From: Rhizobium sp. 16-449-1b
Lineage (GTDB): Bacteria; Pseudomonadota; Alphaproteobacteria; Rhizobiales; Rhizobiaceae
Assembly (NCBI RefSeq): GCF_017741935.1
Contig: NZ_JAGHMH010000024.1
Location: 186,001 to 250,000, forward strand
Length of the DNA stretch: 64,000 bases
Direction of reading: 5' to 3'
Below are positions 26,026 to 33,530 of the stretch, piece by piece (position 1 is the first letter of the stretch; each line of letters starts with the position of its first letter). Below the pieces are notes generated by a model, which saw nothing but the letters and a program-made list of their open reading frames with translations, was not told the DNA's origin and did not search any database. The position numbers and the translations under genes were made by a program.

Positions 26026-27045
26026 ATGAACCGTCGCGTTGGCCCCTCCGTAGTTGCACTGGTCCTTCTCCTGCCGTCCGTCGCTTTCAGCCAGTCCGCC
26101 CCCACGCTCGTGACGGCCGACAACTTCGTGCGGGCCGAATCCGACACCTATATCGGCGGCCTCGCCAAGCAGGCCGGCGGGCTTGCGAAACTCGTTCATC
26201 ACCGCGAGCCGGCGCCCATCGAGGATCACTCGATCATTCGGCTCAACCGCGACACGCTCTACAGTTTCGGCATTTTCGACCTTGATGCCGGCCCGGTCAC
26301 CTTCACGCTGCCCGATCCCGGCGCGCGCTTCATGTCTCTGATGGCCGTCAGCCAGGATCACTATGCGACCACCGTTTACGGCGCCGGCACGCACAGCTTC
26401 AACAAGGCCACCGTCGGCACGCGTTACGTGTTGATCGGCACTCGCATTCTCGTTGATCCCAACGACCCAAAGGATATTGAACAGGTCCATGCGCTGCAGG
26501 ATGGGATCAAGGCCAGCCAGGATGGCGCCGGCATATTGGAACTGCCGACCTACGACGCCGCCAGCCAGAAGAAGGTACACGACGCGCTTCTCGTTCTGGC
26601 ATCGACACTTTCAAACTTCGACAGAGCGTTTGGGACGAAAGCGGAGGTCGATCCGATCCGTCATTTGATTGGCGCGGCCTATGGGTGGGGCGGAAATCCG
26701 GACAAGGACGCCCGATACCTTAACGTCGTTCCGGCCAAGAATGACGGCAAAGTGGTCTACAAGCTCACGGTCAAGGACGTGCCGGTCGATGGCTTCTGGT
26801 CCATCAGCGTCTACAACGCTGAAGGGTTCTACGAAAAGAACCCATACAACGCCTACGCTCTCAATAGCGTCACCGCGAAGCAGGACAACGGATCGGTCAC
26901 CGTTCAGTTCGGAGGCTGCGACGGCAAGATCGTCAATTGCCTGCCCGTGATGAAGGACTGGAACTATGTCGTCCGCCTCTACCGGCCACGCGCGGCAATT
27001 CTCGACGGCTCCTGGACCTTCCCCGAGCCGACGATCGCCAACTGA
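26026..27045 (+). CDS. DUF1254/DUF1214 exported protein, paralogue 2
   Basis: This 339-residue secreted protein is clearly related to the product of 24725-25747: VTADNFVRAESDTYIGGLAKQAG, NRDTLYSFGIFDLDAGPVTF, EVDPIRHLIGAAYGWGGNPD, VPVDGFWSISVYNAEGF and YVVRLYRPRAAILDGSWTFPEP. The signal peptide covers about residues 1-22. I chose the ATG after TAGGAG; a TTG just before it is in frame. It is the first gene of a two-gene unit behind motif copy E. Function unknown, probably periplasmic. Confidence 0.87.
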   Translation: MNRRVGPSVVALVLLLPSVAFSQSAPTLVTADNFVRAESDTYIGGLAKQAGGLAKLVHHREPAPIEDHSIIRLNRDTLYSFGIFDLDAGPVTFTLPDPGARFMSLMAVSQDHYATTVYGAGTHSFNKATVGTRYVLIGTRILVDPNDPKDIEQVHALQDGIKASQDGAGILELPTYDAASQKKVHDALLVLASTLSNFDRAFGTKAEVDPIRHLIGAAYGWGGNPDKDARYLNVVPAKNDGKVVYKLTVKDVPVDGFWSISVYNAEGFYEKNPYNAYALNSVTAKQDNGSVTVQFGGCDGKIVNCLPVMKDWNYVVRLYRPRAAILDGSWTFPEPTIAN

Positions 27046-27082
27046 TCCGCGCCCGATGCCGTCGCAAACAAGGAGACATGCC

Positions 27083-28585
27083 ATGACCATGTACAGTCGC
27101 CTCGCGGGTGCGCTGATGCTGCTGCTTGCCGCGCCGGCAATGGCCGAGCAGCCGAAATACTCTGCCGATGTCCCGAGCGACATCACCACGCCATCCACGG
27201 TCGAGACCCGGATCGGCACGCTGAAGTTCTTCGATGGCCTGCCGGACGAGGCAACGGCGCAGAAGGTCTATGACCAGCTCGATTTCTCCCGCGGCATCCA
27301 GGCGTTCCTGTCCGGCGTGCCCGCGGCTTCGCTGCATGCCATGTGCAAGGGCCTGAGCGATGCCGGCGTCGCGCCCAACAAGGGGATCGGCATTACCGAA
27401 GAGATGATGGACGCGCGCTCGCTGTTTCTCACGCCCAACGCGACCACCGTTTATAATTTCTTCTGCCTCGACCTGAAGGAAGCACCGATGGTCGTCGAGG
27501 TGCCGCCGAACGCCCTTGGTCCTGTTGACGACGCCTATTTCCGCTTCGTTACCGACATGGGCCTCACAGGTCCGGATAAGGGCAAGGGCGGCAAATATCT
27601 CTTCGTCGCGCCCGATTACAAGGGCGAGTTGCCGAAGGAGGGCTACTTCGTCGTCCGCTCGCCGACCTATATCAACTGGGTACTGTGCCGCGTCTTCGTC
27701 GAAAACAACGACGTGGCGGCGGCGGTCAAGATCGTGAAGAAACAGGCCCGGATCTACCCCTACGCGTCCGCCGACAATCCGCCTCAGACAGCCTTCGTCA
27801 ACATGACCGGTAAGAAGATCAACACGATCCATGCCAACGATTTCAGGTTTTACCAGGAGATCGACGAGGTCATCCAGCATGAGCCCGAGGATGCGTTCGA
27901 CCCCGAGATTGTCGGCCTCTTCGCTTCGATCGGCATCAAGAAGGGCCAGCCGTTCAATCCCGACGCCCGCATGAAGGCGATCCTCGTCGATGCCGTCGCG
28001 GTCGGCAACGCCTCGGCGCGCGCGATCCTCTTCTCCTCACGAGATCCTCGCGTTAAATTCTACCCCGACCGTCAATGGGGCAACGGCTTCATCGGCAACA
28101 GCTACCAGTTCCTCGACCATGGCGAACGCATGCTGGATGCCCGCACGCTCTTCCACTATGCCGCAACCGGCATCACCCCCTCGATGGCCGCCGCGAAACC
28201 CGGAACGGGCTCTGCCTATGCTTTTGCGGTGCGGGACGCGACCGGGGCCTATTTGGATGGCGGCAAGACCTACAAGGTCACCTTGCCCGGTCCCGTGCCC
28301 GCCAAGCAATTCTGGTCCTTCACCGTCTATGACGCCCAGACGCGATCCATGCTGGAAACCGACCAGCGCACGGCGGGCGTCGACAGCAACTCCAAGGATA
28401 TCAAGGCCAACTCCGACGGGTCCTACACCGTATGGTTCGGCCCCAAGGCCCCGGCCGGTCACGAGGGCAACTGGGTCGAGACCCGTGAAGGCAAGAGTTG
28501 GCAGGTCATCATGCGGCTCTACGCACCCCTGGAGCCATGGTTCGACAAGAGCTGGAAGCCTGGCGACCTGGAACTCGTGCCGTAG
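27083..28585 (+). CDS. DUF1254/DUF1214 exported protein, long form
   Basis: This 500-residue secreted protein (signal peptide about 1-21, ending AMAE) is the long DUF1254-DUF1214 form. The N-terminal DUF1254 part has LDFSRGIQAFLSGVPAASL and LFLTPNATTVYNFFCLDL; the C-terminal DUF1214 part has LPGPVPAKQFWSFTVYD, DIKANSDGSYTVWFGP and WQVIMRLYAPLEPWFDKSW. It follows paralogue 2 by 37 bp with AAGGAGAC before the ATG, so both are in one operon. No enzymatic role is established for the family. It is the last gene of the motif-bearing block. Confidence 0.88.
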   Translation: MTMYSRLAGALMLLLAAPAMAEQPKYSADVPSDITTPSTVETRIGTLKFFDGLPDEATAQKVYDQLDFSRGIQAFLSGVPAASLHAMCKGLSDAGVAPNKGIGITEEMMDARSLFLTPNATTVYNFFCLDLKEAPMVVEVPPNALGPVDDAYFRFVTDMGLTGPDKGKGGKYLFVAPDYKGELPKEGYFVVRSPTYINWVLCRVFVENNDVAAAVKIVKKQARIYPYASADNPPQTAFVNMTGKKINTIHANDFRFYQEIDEVIQHEPEDAFDPEIVGLFASIGIKKGQPFNPDARMKAILVDAVAVGNASARAILFSSRDPRVKFYPDRQWGNGFIGNSYQFLDHGERMLDARTLFHYAATGITPSMAAAKPGTGSAYAFAVRDATGAYLDGGKTYKVTLPGPVPAKQFWSFTVYDAQTRSMLETDQRTAGVDSNSKDIKANSDGSYTVWFGPKAPAGHEGNWVETREGKSWQVIMRLYAPLEPWFDKSWKPGDLELVP

Positions 28586-28934
28586 CCCGACACTCGGGCG
28601 CGTTCGCGACACTCGATGTCGGAAGTTGCGTTGGAGAGCGGCGCAACTACAACGGCAGGTGACTGGCAGCGGTAGCTGCACATTGCTCATCACAGAAAAA
28701 GGGCCGCGATTGCCCCTTTGGGCAGCAGAGCGGCCATTGCCAGTTGCTCCGTCGGCGGATCATACTTCACCGGGCGACGCGGCCCGCGCCGATCCGCAGG
28801 GCGCGACCGGCCCCGACCCACTCGCTTCAAGACCTGTCCACACCCCCACCTCGTTCAGAATCCATTAAGCCAACCAATGCCATCTTCTGGGCATGTTGAG
28901 TGGCTATCGAGCCTCTCGATCTTAACGGAGACGC
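28586..28934. other. Gene-free stretch at the right edge of the regulon block
   Basis: About 350 bp without a supportable gene. It holds a 7-bp perfect hairpin AGTTGCG/CGCAACT at 28624-28648 without a T tract, and no copy of the 16-bp motif, tRNA fragment or insertion-sequence end that I can see. Confidence 0.5.
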
Positions 28935-29306
28935 ATGCGAATGAAGAAGATGGCTCTGTACGCCGTGGTTGCCGCAACCACGTTCAGCAGCGTCCTGGCG
29001 ACCACCGCGCCGGCAATGGCGCAGTATTACGACCGTCGCCCGCCGGGCTATGGTTACCGCGACCAGCCGCCACCCCCGCCGCCCCCGCGCCGCCGTCATC
29101 ACAATGATGGCGCCGTCATAGCCGGTGGTCTTGCGGCCGGCGTGATCGGCGGCCTGATCGGCGGTGCGATTGCCAACGGCAATTCCGGCCCGCGCTACAT
29201 CGACCCGCCACCGCCGCCCCCGCCGCGTTGCTGGTTCGAGGATCGCCAGGTGCAGAACGCCTATGACGGCGGCTACCACATGGAAAGCATCCGCGTCTGC
29301 CGCTAA
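28935..29306 (+). CDS. Small secreted Pro-rich protein with glycine-zipper segment
   Basis: This 123-residue protein has a signal peptide (about 1-30, ending APAMA), two proline runs (QPPPPPPPRRR and PPPPPPPR) and between them a Gly/Ala-rich hydrophobic segment AVIAGGLAAGVIGGLIGGAIANG typical of glycine-zipper envelope proteins. It ends with a short domain containing two cysteines (CWFEDRQVQNAYDGGYHMESIRVC) that could form a disulphide. Small proteins of this build are frequent in rhizobia and probably sit in the periplasm or outer membrane. It is monocistronic, with a terminator 32 bp after the stop. Confidence 0.75.
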   Translation: MRMKKMALYAVVAATTFSSVLATTAPAMAQYYDRRPPGYGYRDQPPPPPPPRRRHHNDGAVIAGGLAAGVIGGLIGGAIANGNSGPRYIDPPPPPPPRCWFEDRQVQNAYDGGYHMESIRVCR

Positions 29307-29337
29307 GCATGTCGGCCTGACAGGCAGCAGCAACCAC

Positions 29338-29360
29338 CGCCCCGGTCTCCGGGGCGTTTT
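29338..29360 (+). terminator. Intrinsic terminator
   Basis: Stem CGCCCCGG/CCGGGGCG with loop TCT, followed by four T, downstream of the glycine-zipper gene. Confidence 0.8.
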
Positions 29361-29396
29361 GCTGTCGGGCATCGCGCAAGGCAGGCGCTGAAACGA

Positions 29397-29430
29397 AAAG
29401 AGGCCCGGCGGATGGGCCGGACCTCTTCAT
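29397..29430 (-). terminator. Intrinsic terminator
   Basis: On the minus strand AAGAGGTCCGGC pairs with GCCGGGCCTCTT and is followed by TTCGTTT. It serves the small secreted protein ending at 29455. Confidence 0.75.
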
Positions 29431-29454
29431 GTCGAGCGAACCGCTTACGAACGC

Positions 29455-29790
29455 TTATTCGTGGATCGTATAGGAGCCCATTTCGCAGAGGTTCTGCGTG
29501 TCGGTGGTCGTGTCGAGGTTGGAGCCTTCCTCGAACTCGAACTTCATGTCGTATTTGCAGACGTCGCGGCCGTCACCGATGGTGATGTCCATGCTTTCGC
29601 CCGGGTTCAGCACCTGCTTGCCGAAGACGTCGTCTTCCCACTCGTTGACGCCAACGGGCGAGGTATAGAAATTGGTGAGCACCGAGTTGGTGCCGTTCTT
29701 CAGCGTGAAGACCAGGTCTTCTGCGTGAGAGACGCCTGCGAATGCCAGAAATGCGATGGCGGAGACCGCCGACAGCGTGATGTTTCTCAT
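29455..29790 (-). CDS. Hypothetical small secreted protein
   Basis: This 111-residue protein has a clear signal peptide (MRNITLSAVSAIAFLAFAGVSHAED). The mature part of about 88 residues is acidic (EWEDDVFG, KFEFEEGSN) with two cysteines (about 87 and 103) likely forming a disulphide, and a beta-rich look (LVFTLKNGTNSVLTNFYTSP, PGESMDITIGDG). It resembles small periplasmic proteins of unknown function found in alphaproteobacteria; no specific family is recognised. The ATG after GAGGGGAAAC was preferred over a longer open frame, because the signal peptide then begins at residue 1. Confidence 0.75.
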   Translation of the reverse strand: MRNITLSAVSAIAFLAFAGVSHAEDLVFTLKNGTNSVLTNFYTSPVGVNEWEDDVFGKQVLNPGESMDITIGDGRDVCKYDMKFEFEEGSNLDTTTDTQNLCEMGSYTIHE

Positions 29791-30008
29791 GTTTCCCCTC
29801 AAAACGCCCCACACGGGGCGCGACGGTCTTATTATCGGATCGACATATGTAAAAGTGGTTTCGGCAGCCATTTCTGGTGGCTTTTCTTGGGCTGCGAAGT
29901 TGTGTGCCATGACATTGAAAGTCTAGCGTGCTGACCAATTTCGAACACAGTAGAATGTCATGGCCTCGGTGCTGTGGCGACAAGCTTTAGGCATGACGAG
30001 GTATTGAA

Positions 30009-30488
30009 ATGAAACTGGTAATTCTGACCGCCGGCGCACTTCTGTCGGCATCGATCGCGCAGGCAGCGGGCACGGCACAGCAGAACTTCCCAGGTGCCCC
30101 CGGCGCGCTGACGCTGGCCGGACGATGCAGCAAGCTCGTCGTCGGCAAGGTCGACGTCTCCAAGCCCTGCCAGAACGAGATCGCCAGCGTCACGCTGGTC
30201 AACGGCCAGGTAACCTTCATCTTCTCCGCCGAAGGCAAGATGCTCGGCTTCCAGGGCGACGGCACCAAGATCAAGCCGGCATCGTCGGGCAATGTCACGC
30301 TGCCGCTCGATATGGTGGTGACCGGCGCCGGCCAGAAGATGACCGGCCAGGTCAAGGTCTCGGGAAGCTGCACGCTCGGCAACCCCTATGACGGCAAGCC
30401 GGTCGCAATCGAATGCAGCGCCAAGAGCACCGACACGGCCTTCTCCGCTGTCTTCAAGACCAACGGCAAGGCGCCGAAGCAGAAGTAG
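30009..30488 (+). CDS. Hypothetical secreted protein
   Basis: This 159-residue protein has a signal peptide (about 1-19, MKLVILTAGALLSASIAQAA). The mature part contains four cysteines (in GRCSKL, KPCQNE, GSCTLG and IECSAK), enough for two disulphides, and alternating hydrophobic strands (NGQVTFIFSAEGKMLGF, NVTLPLDMVVTGAGQ), so a small periplasmic beta-sandwich is plausible. No family is recognised. It is convergent with the nuclease-like gene that follows, with only 13 bp between their ends. Confidence 0.68.
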   Translation: MKLVILTAGALLSASIAQAAGTAQQNFPGAPGALTLAGRCSKLVVGKVDVSKPCQNEIASVTLVNGQVTFIFSAEGKMLGFQGDGTKIKPASSGNVTLPLDMVVTGAGQKMTGQVKVSGSCTLGNPYDGKPVAIECSAKSTDTAFSAVFKTNGKAPKQK

Positions 30489-30501
30489 GTTTAAACGAGC
30501 C

Positions 30502-31257
30502 TCAGGCGCACCAGGCGCCCTTGCCGGGCTTGCGCGCCAGCCCCTCGTCCACCAGCTGCGCGCCGATCGAGCGACCGTCGCGCGAGATGACCCGGGGTGC
30601 TGCCCCCTTGTCGGGCTGGCCGGCGGCGTTCATCGAAAACGACCCGGCATTCAAAAGGTTGAGCAGCCGGAGCTTGGCCGCGAAGCCCGCCTTGCGTTCG
30701 CCGTCGCAGCGCGCATTGTCGATGCCGGGGCTGACGATATCGGCGATGACGATCTTCTCGCCCTTGTACCAGAAGGTGCTGCCATCGGCGACGCAGTTGA
30801 TATGCTCGCCCTGTCCGCAATAGCCGAAGGCAGCCTTGGCGGATTGCGTCTGCGCCGGTGAAATGGACGCTGGCGAAATCGAAACCGGCTCCGCGCGTTC
30901 GGAAGCCGGCCCCTTGGACGACGGGATCGGCACGGCCGCCGGCGGGATGATCTTCGAGACCGGCGCGATCGACGCCGTCTGCCTCGGCCCCGTATCCCGG
31001 CTCGTATCCTTGATGGCCTCACGCACCGCATCGCGCTCGCGTGTGTTCTTCGCCACGCTGACCGGCCGCGAGGCTGATGGGGAAGGCGCATGCGAGGCGA
31101 GCATCGGCTTCACGCTCTTCCAGTTGTCGTAGACGGCGATGCCGCCAAAGGCGAGCGCGCCCACGACCACCCAAGGAAGCGGGCTGCCGCCTCCGCTCTT
31201 TCTCGCTCCCGCCCGCGAGCGTGTCGATGTCTTGCGGCGTGTCGCTGTCTTGGCCAT
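30502..31257 (-). CDS. Membrane-anchored, SNase-like protein with degenerate active site
   Basis: This 251-residue protein has a basic N-terminus, one membrane helix at about 27-44 (LPWVVVGALAFGGIAVYD), a low-complexity Ser/Pro/Ala linker (about 55-140) and a C-terminal domain resembling staphylococcal-nuclease (thermonuclease) folds: CVADGSTFWYKGEKIVIADIVSPG, GERKAGFAAKLRLLNLLNAG and GRSIGAQLVDEGLA. Compared with the family core VxDGDTF..IRLxxIDxPE, the Arg of IRL is replaced by Val and the terminal Glu by Gly. The domain is therefore probably not an active nuclease and may act as a binding module. Four cysteines suggest a periplasmic location. Confidence 0.72.
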   Translation of the reverse strand: MAKTATRRKTSTRSRAGARKSGGGSPLPWVVVGALAFGGIAVYDNWKSVKPMLASHAPSPSASRPVSVAKNTRERDAVREAIKDTSRDTGPRQTASIAPVSKIIPPAAVPIPSSKGPASERAEPVSISPASISPAQTQSAKAAFGYCGQGEHINCVADGSTFWYKGEKIVIADIVSPGIDNARCDGERKAGFAAKLRLLNLLNAGSFSMNAAGQPDKGAAPRVISRDGRSIGAQLVDEGLARKPGKGAWCA

Positions 31258-31550
31258 GGCGTCCCGATTCCCGTGATGGCCGATTATCGCCGCGCAATCC
31301 TTTCCGAAAGGTTGGCAAGCGCCATTTGTCCCCCGCAGGTTTCGCCCCCTAAGTTTCCCGTGAGAAGTTTCGCTTGCCCCGCCGCCACATCATCGCGCCA
31401 TTTGCCCGCTAGAGCCCACCGCTCACGTTTCGTTGAAGAGGCTGGTCGTCGAAAACGCTGGCATCTGTTAGTCCCGCTCCCTATTTCAGGCCCGCCCCTG
31501 CGATGACGACGATACAACAGCGATGAAGGCTGCTGAGAAGAAGTGAAGGC

Positions 31551-32114
31551 ATGACGCGTAAATATCTGAGATTTCTGAAGTGGCCCGCGGGTCTCGCGCT
31601 CGGCGCGGTGCTCCTGGTCCTCGGCCATGCCGGCATCGGCCAGCTCACGGGAAATTTCCACGAAGTCATCCCCGGCGAACTCTACCGCTCAGCCCAGCCG
31701 AGCGGCACTGATATCGCCACCTATGCCGACACCTACGGCATCAAGACGATCGTGAACCTGCGCGACGAGGAGCGGACCGACTGGTATCACAATGAGGCGG
31801 CAGCCGCTCAGAAGGCCGGCATCACCCTGATCGATTTCCCGATGTCCTCGTCGAAGCTGTTGCCGATCCCCGAGGCCGAGCGCCTGGCAAAGCTGATGGC
31901 GGATGCGCCGAAACCGCTCCTCATCCACTGCGAACACGGCGCCAACCGCACGGGCCTGGCTTCCGCGATCTATGTCGGCGCCGTCGGCAAGCTCAGCGAA
32001 GCCTTCGCGGAATTCCAGCTCAGCCCCTACTTCGGCCACTTCGCCCTCCCCGGCATCGGCCGCTACGAACTCACCCGCTCCTGGGACGCCTTCGAGGAAA
32101 CCATCGGGTTTTGA
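31551..32114 (+). CDS. Membrane-anchored dual-specificity/tyrosine phosphatase
   Basis: This 187-residue protein has an N-terminal membrane helix (about 12-32) and a cysteine-phosphatase domain. The signature loop HCEHGANRTG gives Cys127 and Arg133 of the C-x5-R motif. The upstream ELYRSAQPSG and GIKTIVNLRDE stretches are typical of the DSP-like group close to plant/bacterial tyrosine phosphatases. Catalytic residues appear complete. The domain probably faces the periplasm, where the substrate could be a phosphoprotein or phospholipid; this is inference from the anchor. It is isolated, with repeats downstream. Confidence 0.87.
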   Translation: MTRKYLRFLKWPAGLALGAVLLVLGHAGIGQLTGNFHEVIPGELYRSAQPSGTDIATYADTYGIKTIVNLRDEERTDWYHNEAAAAQKAGITLIDFPMSSSKLLPIPEAERLAKLMADAPKPLLIHCEHGANRTGLASAIYVGAVGKLSEAFAEFQLSPYFGHFALPGIGRYELTRSWDAFEETIGF

Positions 32115-32172
32115 GGGGTGTGTCAGGAGGTGGTCGCGGCAGGGCTGTATCGGTGTGCCATTGAGCACCCCT

Positions 32173-32341
32173 CACCCAGCGACGTCATCCTCGGCCTTGT
32201 GCCGAGGATCTAAGCACGCCGCCGAGAGTGTAACGATCATGGACCGCCCACCGGCGTTAAAATCCATGCACGTCCAGCCCAGACCAACCCTCGGCAGATC
32301 CTCGGGACGAGCCCGAGGATGACGTTGGTGGGTGGGGCACC
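32173..32341. repeat. 169-bp repeat element, copy 1
   Basis: This copy is 97% identical by eye (five differences) to copy 2. The ends form an inverted repeat ACGTCATCCTCGG.. CCGAGGATGACGT, and each end is itself a hairpin (CCTCGGCCTTGTGCCGAGG; CCTCGGGACGAGCCCGAGG). The whole resembles a non-autonomous, rhizobial intergenic palindrome with no coding capacity. Confidence 0.9.
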
Positions 32342-32421
32342 GGCCGAACTAATAACGACGAAACAAGCTCTACCAGCACACTACGACAGCCTCTCGTGCA
32401 GCTGTGCCGCCACGCTAACCA

Positions 32422-32590
32422 CACCCAGCGACGTCATCCTCGGCCTTGTGCCGAGGATCTAAGCACGCCGCCGCGAGTGCAACGGTCATGGACCGCCCAC
32501 CGGCGTTAAAATCCATGCACGTCCAGCCCAGGCCAACCCTCGGCAGATCCTCGGGACGAGCCCGAGGATGACGTTGGTGTGTGGGGCACC
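32422..32590. repeat. 169-bp repeat element, copy 2
   Basis: A direct copy of the preceding element, 80 bp downstream. The 725-bp gap 32115-32839 holds these two elements; I see nothing else in it beyond unsupported open frames. Confidence 0.9.
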
Positions 32591-32839
32591 AACCGAACGA
32601 ACAGCGAGTTAAGCAACACGATAAGCGACGAAGCTGACGTCCTAAGCGCTGAAGCCCACCAATCTACCCCGCAGATCGCGCCTCAGCGCCGCCCCGCTTC
32701 GTCTCTCCCACCCTGGCACCAACACGCACATCCGCCGCGGCAGGAACGGCAATCGCCCGCCACTCGCTCTCATGCTTCATGGTCAGGTCAACGGGCACGG
32801 TATTTACGGTCATATATCTCTCTCGCTGTCTGCTGGAAT

Positions 32840-33085
32840 TCAGTTCTTGTCAGAGCTCTTGTCGTCGCTGGTGATCGGCCCCTCGCGCGACAAATCTCCG
32901 CCCGTCACATGCGCGGGCACGTGGATGTCGTGGTGAACGCCCGGCGTCAGCGTCAGGTCCACCTGGTGCGGCGGCATGACCTGGGCGGTCTTCATCCGGT
33001 TCAGCTTCGCCCGTTTCATGCGGTCGGGCGCTTGCGTGCGCTTGTCGGGAATATGGGTGTCTGGAACGTGGCTGTGGGTCGGCAT
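32840..33085 (-). CDS. Hypothetical 81-residue hydrophilic protein
   Basis: I do not recognise this protein. It starts MPTHSHVPDTHIPDKRTQAPDRMKRAK behind a good GGGAGAGGA, and is hydrophilic, His/Pro-rich and probably unstructured: seven histidines (for example HSHVPDTH and PGVHHDIHVPAH) could bind metal. It ends in TSDDKSSDKN. There is no signal peptide or membrane helix. A longer frame exists but lacks a start signal. The next gene (33531, other strand) is a TerC-like membrane protein, a family connected with metal handling, which may be a coincidence. Confidence 0.5.
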   Translation of the reverse strand: MPTHSHVPDTHIPDKRTQAPDRMKRAKLNRMKTAQVMPPHQVDLTLTPGVHHDIHVPAHVTGGDLSREGPITSDDKSSDKN

Positions 33086-33319
33086 GGTCGTCCTCTCCCT
33101 TATCGTTGCACTCTTCGCTTTACACTGGCTCCGTTTCCCGACCGCACACCGAGCGCGCCGCGACTGAAGTCGGCGGCCCATCGGCGACACATCTGTCGGG
33201 CAACTGGAGACCTAACGACCAGAGGCCCGGATGGTTCCCGAGAAAAGCGATCACGCGCAGCACCGTGATCTTGACTGAGGCGCGAACTTGACTATCTCTG
33301 TGAACATCCCGCGGCCTCA

Positions 33320-33420
33320 GACATCGGCCGACGGGCAACCTGGTGCCGGGCCCCTCTGGCGAGAGTTTTTACGGCGCTCTCGTGATGTCGGTACCGCCTG
33401 CAAATAAGCCGGCGGATTTT
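33320..33420 (+). ncRNA. Candidate structured leader RNA upstream of the TerC/DUF475 gene
   Basis: A three-way junction can be drawn by eye. P1 is GACATC (33320-33325) with GATGTC (33384-33389). P2 is GGCC/GGCC (33326-33329/33349-33352) enclosing GGCA/TGCC (33334-33337/33344-33347). P3 is CGAGAG/CTCTCG (33360-33365/33377-33382). It is followed by a hairpin CCGCC/GGCGG (33394-33415) and four T. A junction plus terminator-like hairpin in front of a single gene is riboswitch-like. It lacks the GAGUAG-type signature of the yybP-ykoY manganese riboswitch that precedes other TerC genes. Confidence 0.4.
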
Positions 33421-33530
33421 CATTCGATGAAAAAGCACACCATGCCTTACGCGCATGCCCGTTGTGGTATGTCGCGTTTCTTCAGCATATCCACGCTCTC
33501 AAACAGCGCTGACAGTGGGGAGGTTCGCTC

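Noticed and set aside
28586..28934. tRNA 3'-end duplicate or insertion-sequence end at the right edge of the motif block
   Set aside because: No stretch resembling the tRNA-Val T arm and acceptor end, and no inverted-repeat end with target duplication, was found by eye.
32579..33268. 229-residue plus-strand open frame
   Set aside because: It has no ribosome site, begins inside the repeat element, is antisense to the 81-residue gene and has biased, low-complexity composition.
33320..33420. yybP-ykoY manganese riboswitch before the TerC-like gene
   Set aside because: The conserved GAGUAG-type and UCAACAUAC-type segments of that class are not present, so I left it as an unclassified candidate structure.
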